Shown here: positions 1 through 9,605 of the stretch, piece by piece
How positions within the stretch are numbered: the first letter of the stretch is position 1
Layout: every line of letters starts with the position of its first letter
Origin: Pyrodictiaceae archaeon
GTDB lineage: Archaea; Thermoproteota; Thermoprotei_A; Sulfolobales; Pyrodictiaceae
Direction: 5' to 3'
DNA length: 64,000 nt
Assembly: GCA_027036135.1 (NCBI GenBank)
Contig: JALVSY010000016.1
Span: 124,001 to 188,000 of the forward strand
Position numbers and translations under genes: made by a program
Notes under the pieces: generated by a model
The model's input: the letters and a program-made list of their open reading frames with translations, nothing else
Told to the model about the DNA's origin: nothing
Databases searched by the model: none

Positions 1-4
1 GCCC

Positions 5-871
5 GTGCTCCTTGTACCAGCGATGCACCTTGGTATGTGGAGGAGGGCGAGACCACTCGTTGCTGAGCTTAGGCGACAGGGGCTCCATGTCCTTGAGCCC
101 TACGTGGAGGGTGAGCAGGCCAAGTACCCATCAACCGAGCTCATAGCTTGGTGGATCGAGGCCACACTGACAAGAGGGAGAGATCTTGAGGGTAGACATG
201 TGCTCGTAACTGCTGGGCCTAGCCGCGAGCCCATAGACGCTGTACGTGTCATAACCAATCCGTCCTCGGGGAAAATGGGCCTATACTTGGCGCTCGAAGC
301 CGCCTGGAGAGGAGCAGAAGTAACGCTACTGCATGGGCCTCTCTGCGTAAACTTGTCGCCGCAGTGGAGGAACTATGTGAAGAGCTACGAGTTTGTGCGC
401 GCCGAGGAGGCTGCTAGGCTCATAAAGGAGCATGTTAGGGGCAAGGATGTAGCTCTTTACGCGGCTGCTATAAGCGACTATGCTCCCGCCGAGGAAGAGA
501 GCGGCAAGATAGACTCCCACCATGTACAAGAAGTGATTATAAGGCTGAAGCAGACGCCAAAAGTCATATCTGTTGGCGTGGAGGCGGAGCCGCGCGCCAT
601 CCACATAGGCTTCGCAGCCGAGGCGACAACGCTGAGGGAGAGGCTCATCGAGAGGGCTAAGAAGAAGCTCGAGCACTACAGGCTAGACGCCGTAGCCGCT
701 AATAGCGTTGTTGAGCCAGGAGCCGGGTTCTGGGCTGAGACCAACCACGTCTACCTAGTGACATGGAGGGGCAACGTGGTAGAGATACCCAGGATGCACA
801 AGAGACTGGTTGCGAGAAGAATACTCGATGCAGCTAAGGAGCTACTAGAGAAGGGGCCGCGGCCTCGCTAA
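5..871 (+). CDS. coaBC: Phosphopantothenoylcysteine decarboxylase / phosphopantothenate-cysteine ligase, C-terminal part (5' truncated by window edge)
   Basis: CoaB-like region GRHVLVTAGPSREPIDAVRVITNPSSGKMGLYLA; ORF begins at the window edge. Confidence 0.9.
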   Translation: MLLVPAMHLGMWRRARPLVAELRRQGLHVLEPYVEGEQAKYPSTELIAWWIEATLTRGRDLEGRHVLVTAGPSREPIDAVRVITNPSSGKMGLYLALEAAWRGAEVTLLHGPLCVNLSPQWRNYVKSYEFVRAEEAARLIKEHVRGKDVALYAAAISDYAPAEEESGKIDSHHVQEVIIRLKQTPKVISVGVEAEPRAIHIGFAAEATTLRERLIERAKKKLEHYRLDAVAANSVVEPGAGFWAETNHVYLVTWRGNVVEIPRMHKRLVARRILDAAKELLEKGPRPR

Positions 872-1293
872 GCAGGCTCGGTTCCGCGGGGAGGTTTGCC
901 AGCGTATTGGACAGCGTCCTCGAGGTCACGGAAGACCCTAACACATAGCCTCTTGCGGCCACGGAGCCTCATCTTTAGTGGAACGAGGTAGTAAACACTC
1001 CCCGTGAACGGGTCATCGGGTACCCAGAGCACAAGTATACGGTATCCCGTCTCGGCCACTGCTAGCTCCATTGCCCTGGATAATAGGGGCCTAGCCCTGT
1101 CTCCGCATGCTCTCATACGTGGCACTTCTAGCTGGTATGGCGGCTGCTGCCTCTTCTCATAGACGCGGCCACGGCCAGCGATCCACACTGTTACTGCTGC
1201 TGTGCCCCCGGGTAGTAGGCGCTCCTCTTCCTCCTCTATCTCTATCGGCTCGAGTTCCTCCTCGGGCTCGAGCTCCGGCAGCTCGAGCGCCAA
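868..1293 (-). CDS. Hypothetical protein with acidic N-terminus
   Basis: 141 aa ORF, Glu-rich N-terminus, no recognised family; convergent with coaBC. Confidence 0.6.
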   Translation of the reverse strand: MALELPELEPEEELEPIEIEEEEERLLPGGTAAVTVWIAGRGRVYEKRQQPPYQLEVPRMRACGDRARPLLSRAMELAVAETGYRILVLWVPDDPFTGSVYYLVPLKMRLRGRKRLCVRVFRDLEDAVQYAGKPPRGTEPA

Positions 1294-1388
1294 GCCCCTT
1301 CCCCGATCTATATAAGTTCTAGGCGTCTCTTGTGGTTATAAGCATAGCCCATGGATTTGATTGATCCAGTGATAATAGTACGGTACTA

Positions 1389-2294
1389 CTAGGCCTGCCT
1401 AGCTCGCCAAGCGACACCATTCTCTGTGGCCAGGGGCTCTACTAGGTCCTCCTCCTCTAGCCACGCTATTACCGAGACGAGGGCTGTTCTATTAAGGAGT
1501 AGCTGGCGGGGATTAGGCTCTGCAGCGGATAGATCTCGAGTCGCTAAGTAGGCTAGCTTGTCCAGGGTTAGTGGGCCGTGCTCCCTAATGGCTCCTAGTA
1601 CGTACTCCTTTACCCTCTTCACTGCCTGTATGTTCGCGTCTATCATCGCTACCGCTCTCTTCGCTTCAGCAACCGGGCCGTGGCCAGGAACTATCCTGTA
1701 GCCGGCTTCTGCTAGTTCTCTTAGCCTTGCTAGGCTCTCTCGCCACTCTCTTAGATCAGCTGCAAAGGGTATACCGAACCTAGCCAATACTCTTTCGCCG
1801 AGAACCGCGTCGCCCGCTGCAACTACCTGGTCGTCTTCGATAACGATGCCGCTGTGGCCATGCGTATGCCCGTGGAGGTCCAGGCTCCGGATACCTGGCA
1901 ATACTTCCTCGCTCCATCCGAAGGTATTGGTTACTCTTAGGGCTACTGGCGGCATGGCTGCTAAGGCTTCCGAGATAACACCGCCATAAACGACATTGAA
2001 CCTCGCCTTGACGCTCTCCACCAGGGCTAAGCAGAGCCTATGTGCACGAACCCTTGTATCAGAGCTAAGCAACCCGGGGGCTGCCGCTAAGTGATCGGTG
2101 TGGCCATGCGTGAGCACTATGTCCGTTAAGCTGAGCCCAAGGCTTCCCAGCGCCTCTGTTATTGTCTTATCGCGGTCAGCTCCTATACCGGGGTCAATAA
2201 CGGCTACGCGGTCACCAAGGTTAACGATGATGGTATTAGGGCTACCCGGTACAAGCCATGTATGCTCTCCGAGGCGGCGAGGCTTCCTAGCCAA
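1389..2294 (-). CDS. MBL-fold metallo-hydrolase
   Basis: THGHTDH metal motif and HGHTHGHSG. Confidence 0.9.
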   Translation of the reverse strand: MARKPRRLGEHTWLVPGSPNTIIVNLGDRVAVIDPGIGADRDKTITEALGSLGLSLTDIVLTHGHTDHLAAAPGLLSSDTRVRAHRLCLALVESVKARFNVVYGGVISEALAAMPPVALRVTNTFGWSEEVLPGIRSLDLHGHTHGHSGIVIEDDQVVAAGDAVLGERVLARFGIPFAADLREWRESLARLRELAEAGYRIVPGHGPVAEAKRAVAMIDANIQAVKRVKEYVLGAIREHGPLTLDKLAYLATRDLSAAEPNPRQLLLNRTALVSVIAWLEEEDLVEPLATENGVAWRARQA

Positions 2295-2408
2295 TCCCTA
2301 GCACCTAGCCTCAGCCTACAAGCGTCTCGGTGAAAAGCCCTTACGCTACACCGCAAATAGTACGGTAGGGAAACTAAATCAGTGTACCCGGGTCTATGAC
2401 TAAGACTT

Positions 2409-2471
2409 GCGGGCAGCTCACCCGCCTGACGCCGGGGAAGCGCCCCGCTATAGAGGGGATGAGGGCGGGGT
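2409..2471. other. Cluster of GC-rich hairpins, two mutually exclusive (candidate structured RNA)
   Basis: GCGGG 2409-2413/CCCGC 2421-2425; CGGGG 2433-2437/CCCCG 2443-2447; alternative CCCCGC 2443-2448/GCGGGG 2465-2470. Confidence 0.3.
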
Positions 2472-2535
2472 CCACAGGGCGGCGAATACCTCCCTTTATC
2501 TTCTACTAGTTTCTATGAGTGGAGAGTAATGGGGT

Positions 2536-3363
2536 ATGAGTAGCCGGGATGAGTGGGGCTGGCTTGGTAAAGCGCTACGCAGTGTGCTTGACTCCGAGCT
2601 ACGGAGATGGGGAGGCTTAAGACTCGTTGATGCTTTTATTGGTCCCCGTTATTCTTATGTGGAGTTGGATGGTGGATTGTGTGGTGTAGCTTATTCTCCT
2701 AGGGAGACTGGGCGGGTCGTAGAGGAGCTAGAGCATGCTACTCCCCGGTATCTTGCTCGGCTCGTTGAGCGTGGTCTCGGGGGCGGGGCTGCTTCGCTCG
2801 CACTAGCCGCCGCAAATGCTGCCACAATGGCGTGGATCTACGAGACCCCGGATCCACCAATTCTCATCGAGGCGCGTCTCAGTGATTTCATTGAGCTACG
2901 CAGCGGCGATGTTGTGGCAGTTATTGGGTTCATGAGAGGAGTTGTAGAGGAGCTAGTGAACAGAGCGAGTAAGGTCTATGTTATAGAGCTTAGTGAGGAG
3001 CTAAGGCAAGAGGCCAGCGGCATCAGCGGCGTAGAGGTCCTCGGCGCTGAGGACGGCATGAAGGTTCTCCCCCAAGTATCCGTGCTGGTGGCAACTGGTA
3101 GTGCGCTCCTCTACCCAGCTATATTCCGGCAGCAACTAGCCAAGGCGAGGAATGCCCGAGAGAGAGTAATTGTTGGCCCCACGTCTAGTTTCCACCCGCG
3201 CTTAGCAAGGCTTCTAGGCCTTACGGGGCTTGGCGGGGTATACATTGATCCATCGCTTTGCAGGATTCTGAGATGGCATGTCGCGGGCGGGGGAGGGATT
3301 CATAGCCTTAGGCGCCGGAGCTCCAAGCCCCCCTTGCTCCCGAGGTTCTTTGCTAGGGCTTAG
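2536..3363 (+). CDS. DUF364 / Rossmann-like protein (putative heavy-metal chelation family)
   Basis: Pattern GDVVAVIGFMRG...VYVIELSEELR...VLVATGSALLYPAIFRQQL...VIVGPTSSFHP. Confidence 0.75.
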   Translation: MSSRDEWGWLGKALRSVLDSELRRWGGLRLVDAFIGPRYSYVELDGGLCGVAYSPRETGRVVEELEHATPRYLARLVERGLGGGAASLALAAANAATMAWIYETPDPPILIEARLSDFIELRSGDVVAVIGFMRGVVEELVNRASKVYVIELSEELRQEASGISGVEVLGAEDGMKVLPQVSVLVATGSALLYPAIFRQQLAKARNARERVIVGPTSSFHPRLARLLGLTGLGGVYIDPSLCRILRWHVAGGGGIHSLRRRSSKPPLLPRFFARA

Positions 3364-4682
3364 GCCTGTGTACGCATACCCCATTCACGGAGAGCGTTCA
3401 CGCCCATGTATATCCCGCGCTGCATTACATGAAGCAGATAGAGGCTCTGAGGCTGCTTTATCTCGTAGCACTTGTTCTCCGATGGCTCTTCACCGAGCAT
3501 GTGTAGTACAGATGATATAAGCGAGGCCATTTTCACCGCATTATCGCCGAATCTCTTGATTATCTCTTGTGGACAGAATCTTAACCCGAATAGCTGAGTT
3601 GACAAGTAGTAGAGTAAGTCCTCGCTAGGTGCAACCTCGAGACCGCGGATGGCAGAGAACCCTCTCTCATATACTAGCTTCACGTACTTATTGACGCTGA
3701 ATGTGTTGACGTAGACGTATTTCCCGAGGCGTGCTATCCCGCTAAGACCTATTGCGAGAAACTTATCATAGTCTACTATATATTCGTCAACGAGTTCGGA
3801 GCCTTTGTCCATGCACCAGGGAGTGGCTGGCTTATAACCATGCCTAGCTGCTTCCTCGAGGATCACTTGATAGAGTAGTCGCTCATGTGGGTGCCAAGGC
3901 CCCTCTCTTCTACGCCTCTCATATTCTCGTAGTCCTGGTGCCGGCATTAAGGGGTAGAATGTTACCTGGTCTGCGCCTAGCTCTAGGGCTTTGCTTGCCT
4001 CCTCTCGTATTATCTCTGGTGTATCGCTCTTCACACCCCATAGCATGTCTATGTTAAGGGTCTTGAACTTGCCCCTAGCAGCCCTAACTGCCTCTAAGGA
4101 GTGCTCTACGCTGTGGTGGAGTCGCCCGAGCTCCCGGAGCCTATCATCGCGTAATGCTTGTACGCCTATGCTGAGCCTCGTCACTCCCACTGAGCGCAGG
4201 ACACTGACAGCATCATCGTTTATATCTAGGGGACTTGCCTCTGTTGACACACTTATGGCTCTTCCATAGTAGCTGCGAAGAAGATCTATGAACTCTGCTA
4301 ACGAGTATACGTTTATTGATGGTGTTCCGCCACCTATGTAGACTACCTGTATCCTCGGGTTCTCCGCGACCGTTGCTAGCCACTCAGCCTCCTTCTTTAT
4401 AGCGGCCATGTAGTCGGTATAGGCCTTTGGCTCGTACGCGTACCGTACAAAGCAACAGAACTTGCACAGCGGTGTATGGCAGAAGGGCATGTGGACGTAG
4501 AGCGCATAGTCCCCGGGCTCGAGAGACGCTAGGTACTTGACGTGCTTCTCCCCGTTAAGGTTACTTGCCTCGATTTTCTCGAAGAAGCTTTCTACCCTTT
4601 TAGTTACAAGCGGGCCAAGTATCTTACCGAGGACTTGGACTGTTCTGGGAACCGCTGAAGCATCTATACTACTTGTTGGCAT
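3360..4682 (-). CDS. HemN/HemW-like radical SAM protein
   Basis: YVHMPFCHTPLCKFCCF, VVYIGGGTPS, SIGVQ motifs. Confidence 0.85.
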   Translation of the reverse strand: MPTSSIDASAVPRTVQVLGKILGPLVTKRVESFFEKIEASNLNGEKHVKYLASLEPGDYALYVHMPFCHTPLCKFCCFVRYAYEPKAYTDYMAAIKKEAEWLATVAENPRIQVVYIGGGTPSINVYSLAEFIDLLRSYYGRAISVSTEASPLDINDDAVSVLRSVGVTRLSIGVQALRDDRLRELGRLHHSVEHSLEAVRAARGKFKTLNIDMLWGVKSDTPEIIREEASKALELGADQVTFYPLMPAPGLREYERRRREGPWHPHERLLYQVILEEAARHGYKPATPWCMDKGSELVDEYIVDYDKFLAIGLSGIARLGKYVYVNTFSVNKYVKLVYERGFSAIRGLEVAPSEDLLYYLSTQLFGLRFCPQEIIKRFGDNAVKMASLISSVLHMLGEEPSENKCYEIKQPQSLYLLHVMQRGIYMGVNALREWGMRTQA

Positions 4683-4710
4683 TTTATTTCATCTCGTCTA
4701 TTTTTCCCTA

Positions 4711-4743
4711 AACCCGGGCTATGCTTCATAGATACCCCGGGTT
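4711..4743. promoter_or_regulatory. Composite stem-loop in divergent intergenic region
   Basis: AACCCGGG (4711-4718)/CCCGGGTT (4736-4743) enclosing CTATG-CTT-CATAG (4719-4731). Confidence 0.5.
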
Positions 4744-4843
4744 AATAGGAAAGGTGTCGGATATGTGCGAGCCGTCTCTGCATCCATAGCTCTTAAGCCT
4801 AGGCGCCTATTCTTCATAAAGTAATACCGTTAGCATAGTATGC

Positions 4844-7054
4844 TTGGTGGAGAGAGACAACCCTGATACACTCGCCTCTCCTCAGGAGAAACACCGCCAA
4901 GACTACGAGGGCCGGACAGCATTGGTAAGACCGGGAAGCGTTGCTCAGCCTATAGGGATGGTTACTGGAGATGCTAGGCCAGACTACTTCATATTTACAG
5001 CGGATCCTGATAACATACCGCCGCTCTACGACTACGTCTATGTTGAGGCCAAGGAGGTTCCACCGGGCGAGACAGAGCCAGTAACTGTAAAGATTCTTGC
5101 GCAGATACGCGGCATTAAGCGCTCAGCAATCGGAGTCTCCCCCGAGCACCCATGGCCCGTTCTGCGCAACCTCTCCCTCCCAAGGGGCAGCGACACCGTC
5201 GTGGCCGCCGCGAAGGTTCTCGGGTACAAGTGGCGCGGAGGGATATACTATCCGCGGCACGCGCCCCCCGTAGGTACATGGGTCTACTTGGCCCCGGACA
5301 AGCTCCTCGAGGAATTCTACTCCGTTGAGGAGGCTAGAAGGCTTCATGTGGGCTACCTTATCTCGAGACCAACTGTTCCGGCCTTCCTCGATCTTGAGGG
5401 AGTTAAGCGTCACGTAGCAATCATAGCTGCTACTGGTGCTGGCAAGACATGGGCAAGCGTGGTACTCATAGAGGAGTTACTGAAGAAGGGAGCAACAATA
5501 ATCGTGCTTGACCCCCACGGCGAGTACACTGCCATGAAGAGGACTGTTCATAGACTAGGCAAGGGCTACGAGAACGCAGTGAGGATTATCAAGGGGCACC
5601 GGGAGCAGGACGGTGATATACAGTACAGCATCAGCATCGCCGATATGACTGCCGAGGAGCTCGCCTCTATAGCTGGCGTGCCCTCGAAGGCCACTAGGAT
5701 AAGGAGCGTAATCTATGGCGCGAAGAGGCTCTCTAGGTGGATGGCTGAGGCAACCGGCGAGCCTAGGTGGAGGGGACTAAGAGGCATAATAAGAATAATA
5801 CAAGCAGCTATCGATGCCGCTGAGATTACCAGGACACAGGGGAATATGAGGCTTGAAGTCTTTGCCCAGAACCTAGCTACGAGGCTCGCTATGAAAGCTG
5901 GTAAGGCCCAAGATGAGCTAAAAACTATTCAGCAGAGGCTCCGAGAACTCACAGCTCTCGACGAGGGTGTCGGAAAAGGTATTAGGAGACTATGGCTGAG
6001 CCTCGGCAGAGATACGTCACCAGGCTATGACGCGATAAGGTACCTCGACGAGCTCGTGAGGATAGGCGTCTATGGTACTCGTACCATCCCGCTTGACGTG
6101 TTGCTTGAGCCGGGCACTGTGACGGTAATTAATCTTGCTGGTCTTAGAGCCGAGGTACAGGATCACCTAGTCTACAATATCCTCTACAGAGTATTTAGTG
6201 CACGACTACGCTACCTTAGACGACTACCAGGAGAGAGCTACCCATACCCTGTTGTCGTTGTGCTCGAGGAGGCTCATAGATTCGTTCCCCCGAGAACCCA
6301 GAGGCAGACGAGAAGCAGAGACATAGTTGCCACAATAGCCTCTGAGGGTAGGAAGTTCGGCGTATTCCTGGTAGCTATAACTCAGAGGCCTAGCCGGCTT
6401 GACCCCGATGTGCTGAGCCAGCTCCAGGGCCAGATAATCCTCAGAATAGTTAACCCAAGGGACCAGGAAGCTATACGTGACTCTAGCGAGCAGGTAAGCC
6501 AAGACTTACTAGATAACCTGCCAGGGCTGAATACAGGCGAGGCAGTTGTTGTTGGGCCATTGTCTCCGGCGCCCATTATGATGAGGCTACGTGACCGCGT
6601 ACTGAGCTATAGTGGAGGCGACATAAGCCTCGTAGAGGCATGGAGCGGTACTAGGAGTGATCTAAGAGTCATCGAGGAGCTTCGCAGAGAGATCATGGAG
6701 AAGGTGACTAGTATCACGGGTGACCGCTATGCTGGTGTCGCAGAGGCTCTCTCGGAGCTAACTGGGCTCGATATATCGCCTAGCTCTGCTGACCATGCGC
6801 TGAGACTTATTGTTAGGGAGAGTGTATGGGCTAGTTTCAACGAAGAGTTGGGAATAGTCTCTGGCGAGGTCGTTTACCATGATGGCAGGAGCTGCGAGGC
6901 CCGGGTAGACCTCGAGTCTAGGAAAACTAGTTGCTCGTGTTGCGGCGAGAGGCTCTGCGGTCACGTAGTCGCTGTCCTTATCCGAGCACTACTCGATGAT
7001 CTCCTAGCGCCTACACGTGGTGTCTCTGAGGAGCCTTGGTCAGAGCTGCTCTGA
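4844..7054 (+). CDS. HerA-family bipolar helicase-like ATPase with C-terminal SWIM-like zinc motif
   Basis: Walker A AATGAGKTWAS, Walker B VVVLEEAHRF, C-terminal CSCCGERLCGH; TTG start likely. Confidence 0.85.
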   Translation: MVERDNPDTLASPQEKHRQDYEGRTALVRPGSVAQPIGMVTGDARPDYFIFTADPDNIPPLYDYVYVEAKEVPPGETEPVTVKILAQIRGIKRSAIGVSPEHPWPVLRNLSLPRGSDTVVAAAKVLGYKWRGGIYYPRHAPPVGTWVYLAPDKLLEEFYSVEEARRLHVGYLISRPTVPAFLDLEGVKRHVAIIAATGAGKTWASVVLIEELLKKGATIIVLDPHGEYTAMKRTVHRLGKGYENAVRIIKGHREQDGDIQYSISIADMTAEELASIAGVPSKATRIRSVIYGAKRLSRWMAEATGEPRWRGLRGIIRIIQAAIDAAEITRTQGNMRLEVFAQNLATRLAMKAGKAQDELKTIQQRLRELTALDEGVGKGIRRLWLSLGRDTSPGYDAIRYLDELVRIGVYGTRTIPLDVLLEPGTVTVINLAGLRAEVQDHLVYNILYRVFSARLRYLRRLPGESYPYPVVVVLEEAHRFVPPRTQRQTRSRDIVATIASEGRKFGVFLVAITQRPSRLDPDVLSQLQGQIILRIVNPRDQEAIRDSSEQVSQDLLDNLPGLNTGEAVVVGPLSPAPIMMRLRDRVLSYSGGDISLVEAWSGTRSDLRVIEELRREIMEKVTSITGDRYAGVAEALSELTGLDISPSSADHALRLIVRESVWASFNEELGIVSGEVVYHDGRSCEARVDLESRKTSCSCCGERLCGHVVAVLIRALLDDLLAPTRGVSEEPWSELL

Positions 7055-7232
7055 CGGACTACTCCTTCTATTTAAGCTTATTCCTACATCGCCTCGGGGC
7101 AAGCGACCAAGAGGTTTTAACGCACAGCCATGAGTAGAGTACTTGCAGAGGTGCTACACACCACCCATCGCCTATCTACTCAGGAGAATAGAGAATCCCT
7201 CTTGACCACGCGTAGAGGAGGGCTGGTATGGT

Positions 7233-8099
7233 GTGTCCATAACAGTAGCGCTCATACACATGAGGCTTAAGCCCCTAGCCAAGAAGAGTAATCTCGAGAA
7301 AGCAAGGAAGCTCGTGAGAGAAGCAGCGCTAAAGGGTGCAAGCGTCGCCGTGCTTCCCTCCTTTGTTAATACGGGTCCCTTCTTCCTCTACTATCCACGT
7401 ACTCGTAACAAGTCAATAGCCCGTAACCAGGCTGAACGTGTACCTGGTAGCACCTTCGAGTACTTGTCGATGATGGCGATAGAGAATGGCATCTACTTGA
7501 TAGCTGGCCCCATAGTTGAGAGAGCTGGGCCGAAGATGTTCCTCACGACACTAGTGATAATGCCCAATGGCGCGCTGCTTACAAAGTATCGTAAGATAAG
7601 TTGTAACATTGTTGACGAGGATCTAGGGATAAGCCCTGGCAGAGAAGTAGTAGTATTCAATGAAGTAGGTAGAGCAATGGGCATAATGTCGGAGGACGAT
7701 ATCTACTACCCAGAGATAGCGCGCGCCCTCCTCCTGGGGGGCGCAACAGCATTTGTCACCACGCTAAGGCCCGGCGAGGATGTGAACAAGGTTAAGCTTA
7801 CACTCCTAGCCAGGAGCATGGAGAATAAGGTACCAATACTCGCTGTTGGAGGCGCGTTCGAGACCGTAGAAAACGTAATAGATATCCCGACAATGGTTGT
7901 TGACCCGCAGAACGGTATCGTAGAGGAGATCAATGAGCCCAAGGATACTTTTCTCCTAGTAGAGGTAATGGAGAAGCCTAGCAACATGCGGGACATAGTT
8001 GATGCAAGCCTACGAGCAAAAACCCTTGCATCAATACTCTGCAAAGCAGCCAAGGAAAGCCTAATAGAGAACCTTGTATCGAAATACCGCCAACAATAA
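7233..8099 (+). CDS. Carbon-nitrogen hydrolase (nitrilase superfamily) family protein
   Basis: Nitrilase-like architecture (VAVLPSFVNTGPF, TKYRKISC, ALLLGGATAFVTT). Confidence 0.7.
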   Translation: MSITVALIHMRLKPLAKKSNLEKARKLVREAALKGASVAVLPSFVNTGPFFLYYPRTRNKSIARNQAERVPGSTFEYLSMMAIENGIYLIAGPIVERAGPKMFLTTLVIMPNGALLTKYRKISCNIVDEDLGISPGREVVVFNEVGRAMGIMSEDDIYYPEIARALLLGGATAFVTTLRPGEDVNKVKLTLLARSMENKVPILAVGGAFETVENVIDIPTMVVDPQNGIVEEINEPKDTFLLVEVMEKPSNMRDIVDASLRAKTLASILCKAAKESLIENLVSKYRQQ

Positions 8100-8282
8100 T
8101 CATTAATTAAAATCCAACAATACTACGGAAAATGCAAGCTTAGTACTATTGATAAAAACCACTACGCCGGGCAGAGTGCTAAGCCTAGGATTATCTATAC
8201 GTGCCCCGCTTCTCTTAATGCTAGCTTATGGGATGCTCCTCTTATGCTAGCACTAATTGTGTGGCCCTTTACGCCTCGTTTT

Positions 8283-8329
8283 ATAACCTGGTTATCTGTT
8301 CAAAGCCAACTTATTTTTAGACCTGGTTA
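8283..8329 (+). promoter_or_regulatory. Candidate operator/promoter: two ACCTGGTTA repeats flanking a TATA-like TTATTTTTAG
   Basis: ACCTGGTTA at 8286-8294 and 8321-8329; first lies in ATAACCTGGTTAT palindrome (8283-8295); AT-rich box 8311-8320. Confidence 0.45.
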
Positions 8330-8364
8330 ACACGAGTTAAATAATATCGTGGAGAGGAGAAGCC

Positions 8365-9549
8365 ATGAGCAGAGCGGTCCTCGTCTCACTTGTAGTTATA
8401 GTGGCTATAGTTGCTGGTCTCGTGGGCTACTACGCGGGTAAGGAAGGCACGAAGACTCAGACAATAACAGTGACTCCGGCTGGGACGCAAAAACCGAGCA
8501 CCGTAACTGTTACAATGACGCCTAAGCCCAAGAAGCTTAAAGTATATGTCTACAGCGACTTCATGGCGTGGGGCTCCGATCCTAAGTTATTCGACAAGCT
8601 GGTAAGGGATTTCGAGAAGGAGACAGGAATAAGCGTTGAGATACGTAAATTCGATGACGCCAGGACTATGGTTACGACCGCTATAGCTGAGTACAAGAAA
8701 GGAGTAAAGACAGCTGATATACTCATAGGCGTTGATAGCCTACTAGTAGCCGAGTTAAAGAATAACAATATGCTCCAGTGCTACTTATCGCCATTCGCTG
8801 ACCCTAAGCTAGCAGAGGCGCTTGACCCAGAGAAGTGCGTGACGCCCATAGACTATGGTCTTATCGCCCTTGTCTATGATCCTTCGAGGCTATCTAAGGA
8901 CGAGCTAGCAATGATAGAGAACGGTGTTACCCTCAGTGAGCTAGTCAAGCTAGCGCCCAGAATAGTGACAGAGGACCCAACTAAGAGTAGTCCTGGGCTA
9001 AACTTCCTACTCTACACAATAGCCCTAGCTAACAAGGCCGGGCTTGACTGGAAGACACTATGGAAGCAAATGAAGAATAACAAGCTACTCGTACTAGGCT
9101 CTTGGAGCGACGCATTCAACGAGTTCATGCGCAAGGGTAGTACCAGAGCCATAGTCGTGAGCTATGGTACTGATCCAGCATATAGCGCGTGGGAGAACCT
9201 CAGACACGGCAAGCCAATGAAGCCCAGCATTAATGCAACAGTACTAGTACTCAACGGCAAGAGGTATGGATGGGTACAGGTAGAGGGTGTTGCTATACTC
9301 AAGGGAGCAGACATGGATGCTGCCAAGAAGTTTGTTAACTGGCTACTAAGTATTGAGGTACAGAGCCTCATACCAGAGAATCAGTGGATGCTGCCAGCAA
9401 GGCCCGGGGTGTCTCTCCCAGTGTTCTATAAGTATGCATTGACCGAGAAGGATGTAGACGAGTTAGCAAACACTCTGCTACCGCCCCAGGAGATTTCAAA
9501 GAACCTAGAGAACTGGCTAACACAGTGGCTAAGCATCATGAGCAAGTAA
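8365..9549 (+). CDS. ABC transporter substrate-binding protein (thiamine-binding-like)
   Basis: N-terminal hydrophobic segment, Thr-rich linker, then LKVYVYSDFMAWGSDPKLFDKLVRDFEKETGISVEI and TPIDYGLIALVYDP. Confidence 0.85.
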   Translation: MSRAVLVSLVVIVAIVAGLVGYYAGKEGTKTQTITVTPAGTQKPSTVTVTMTPKPKKLKVYVYSDFMAWGSDPKLFDKLVRDFEKETGISVEIRKFDDARTMVTTAIAEYKKGVKTADILIGVDSLLVAELKNNNMLQCYLSPFADPKLAEALDPEKCVTPIDYGLIALVYDPSRLSKDELAMIENGVTLSELVKLAPRIVTEDPTKSSPGLNFLLYTIALANKAGLDWKTLWKQMKNNKLLVLGSWSDAFNEFMRKGSTRAIVVSYGTDPAYSAWENLRHGKPMKPSINATVLVLNGKRYGWVQVEGVAILKGADMDAAKKFVNWLLSIEVQSLIPENQWMLPARPGVSLPVFYKYALTEKDVDELANTLLPPQEISKNLENWLTQWLSIMSK

Positions 9550-9605
9550 TGAGAGCAAGCAAATACATCGCCTAAATAATAGCCTAGCGGAGAATAATGA
9601 ACTAA

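Noticed and set aside
8100-8364. TPP riboswitch upstream of the thiamine-type binding protein
   Set aside because: No CUGAGA/ACCUGAUCUGG-like conserved core found; only the repeat/palindrome was supported.
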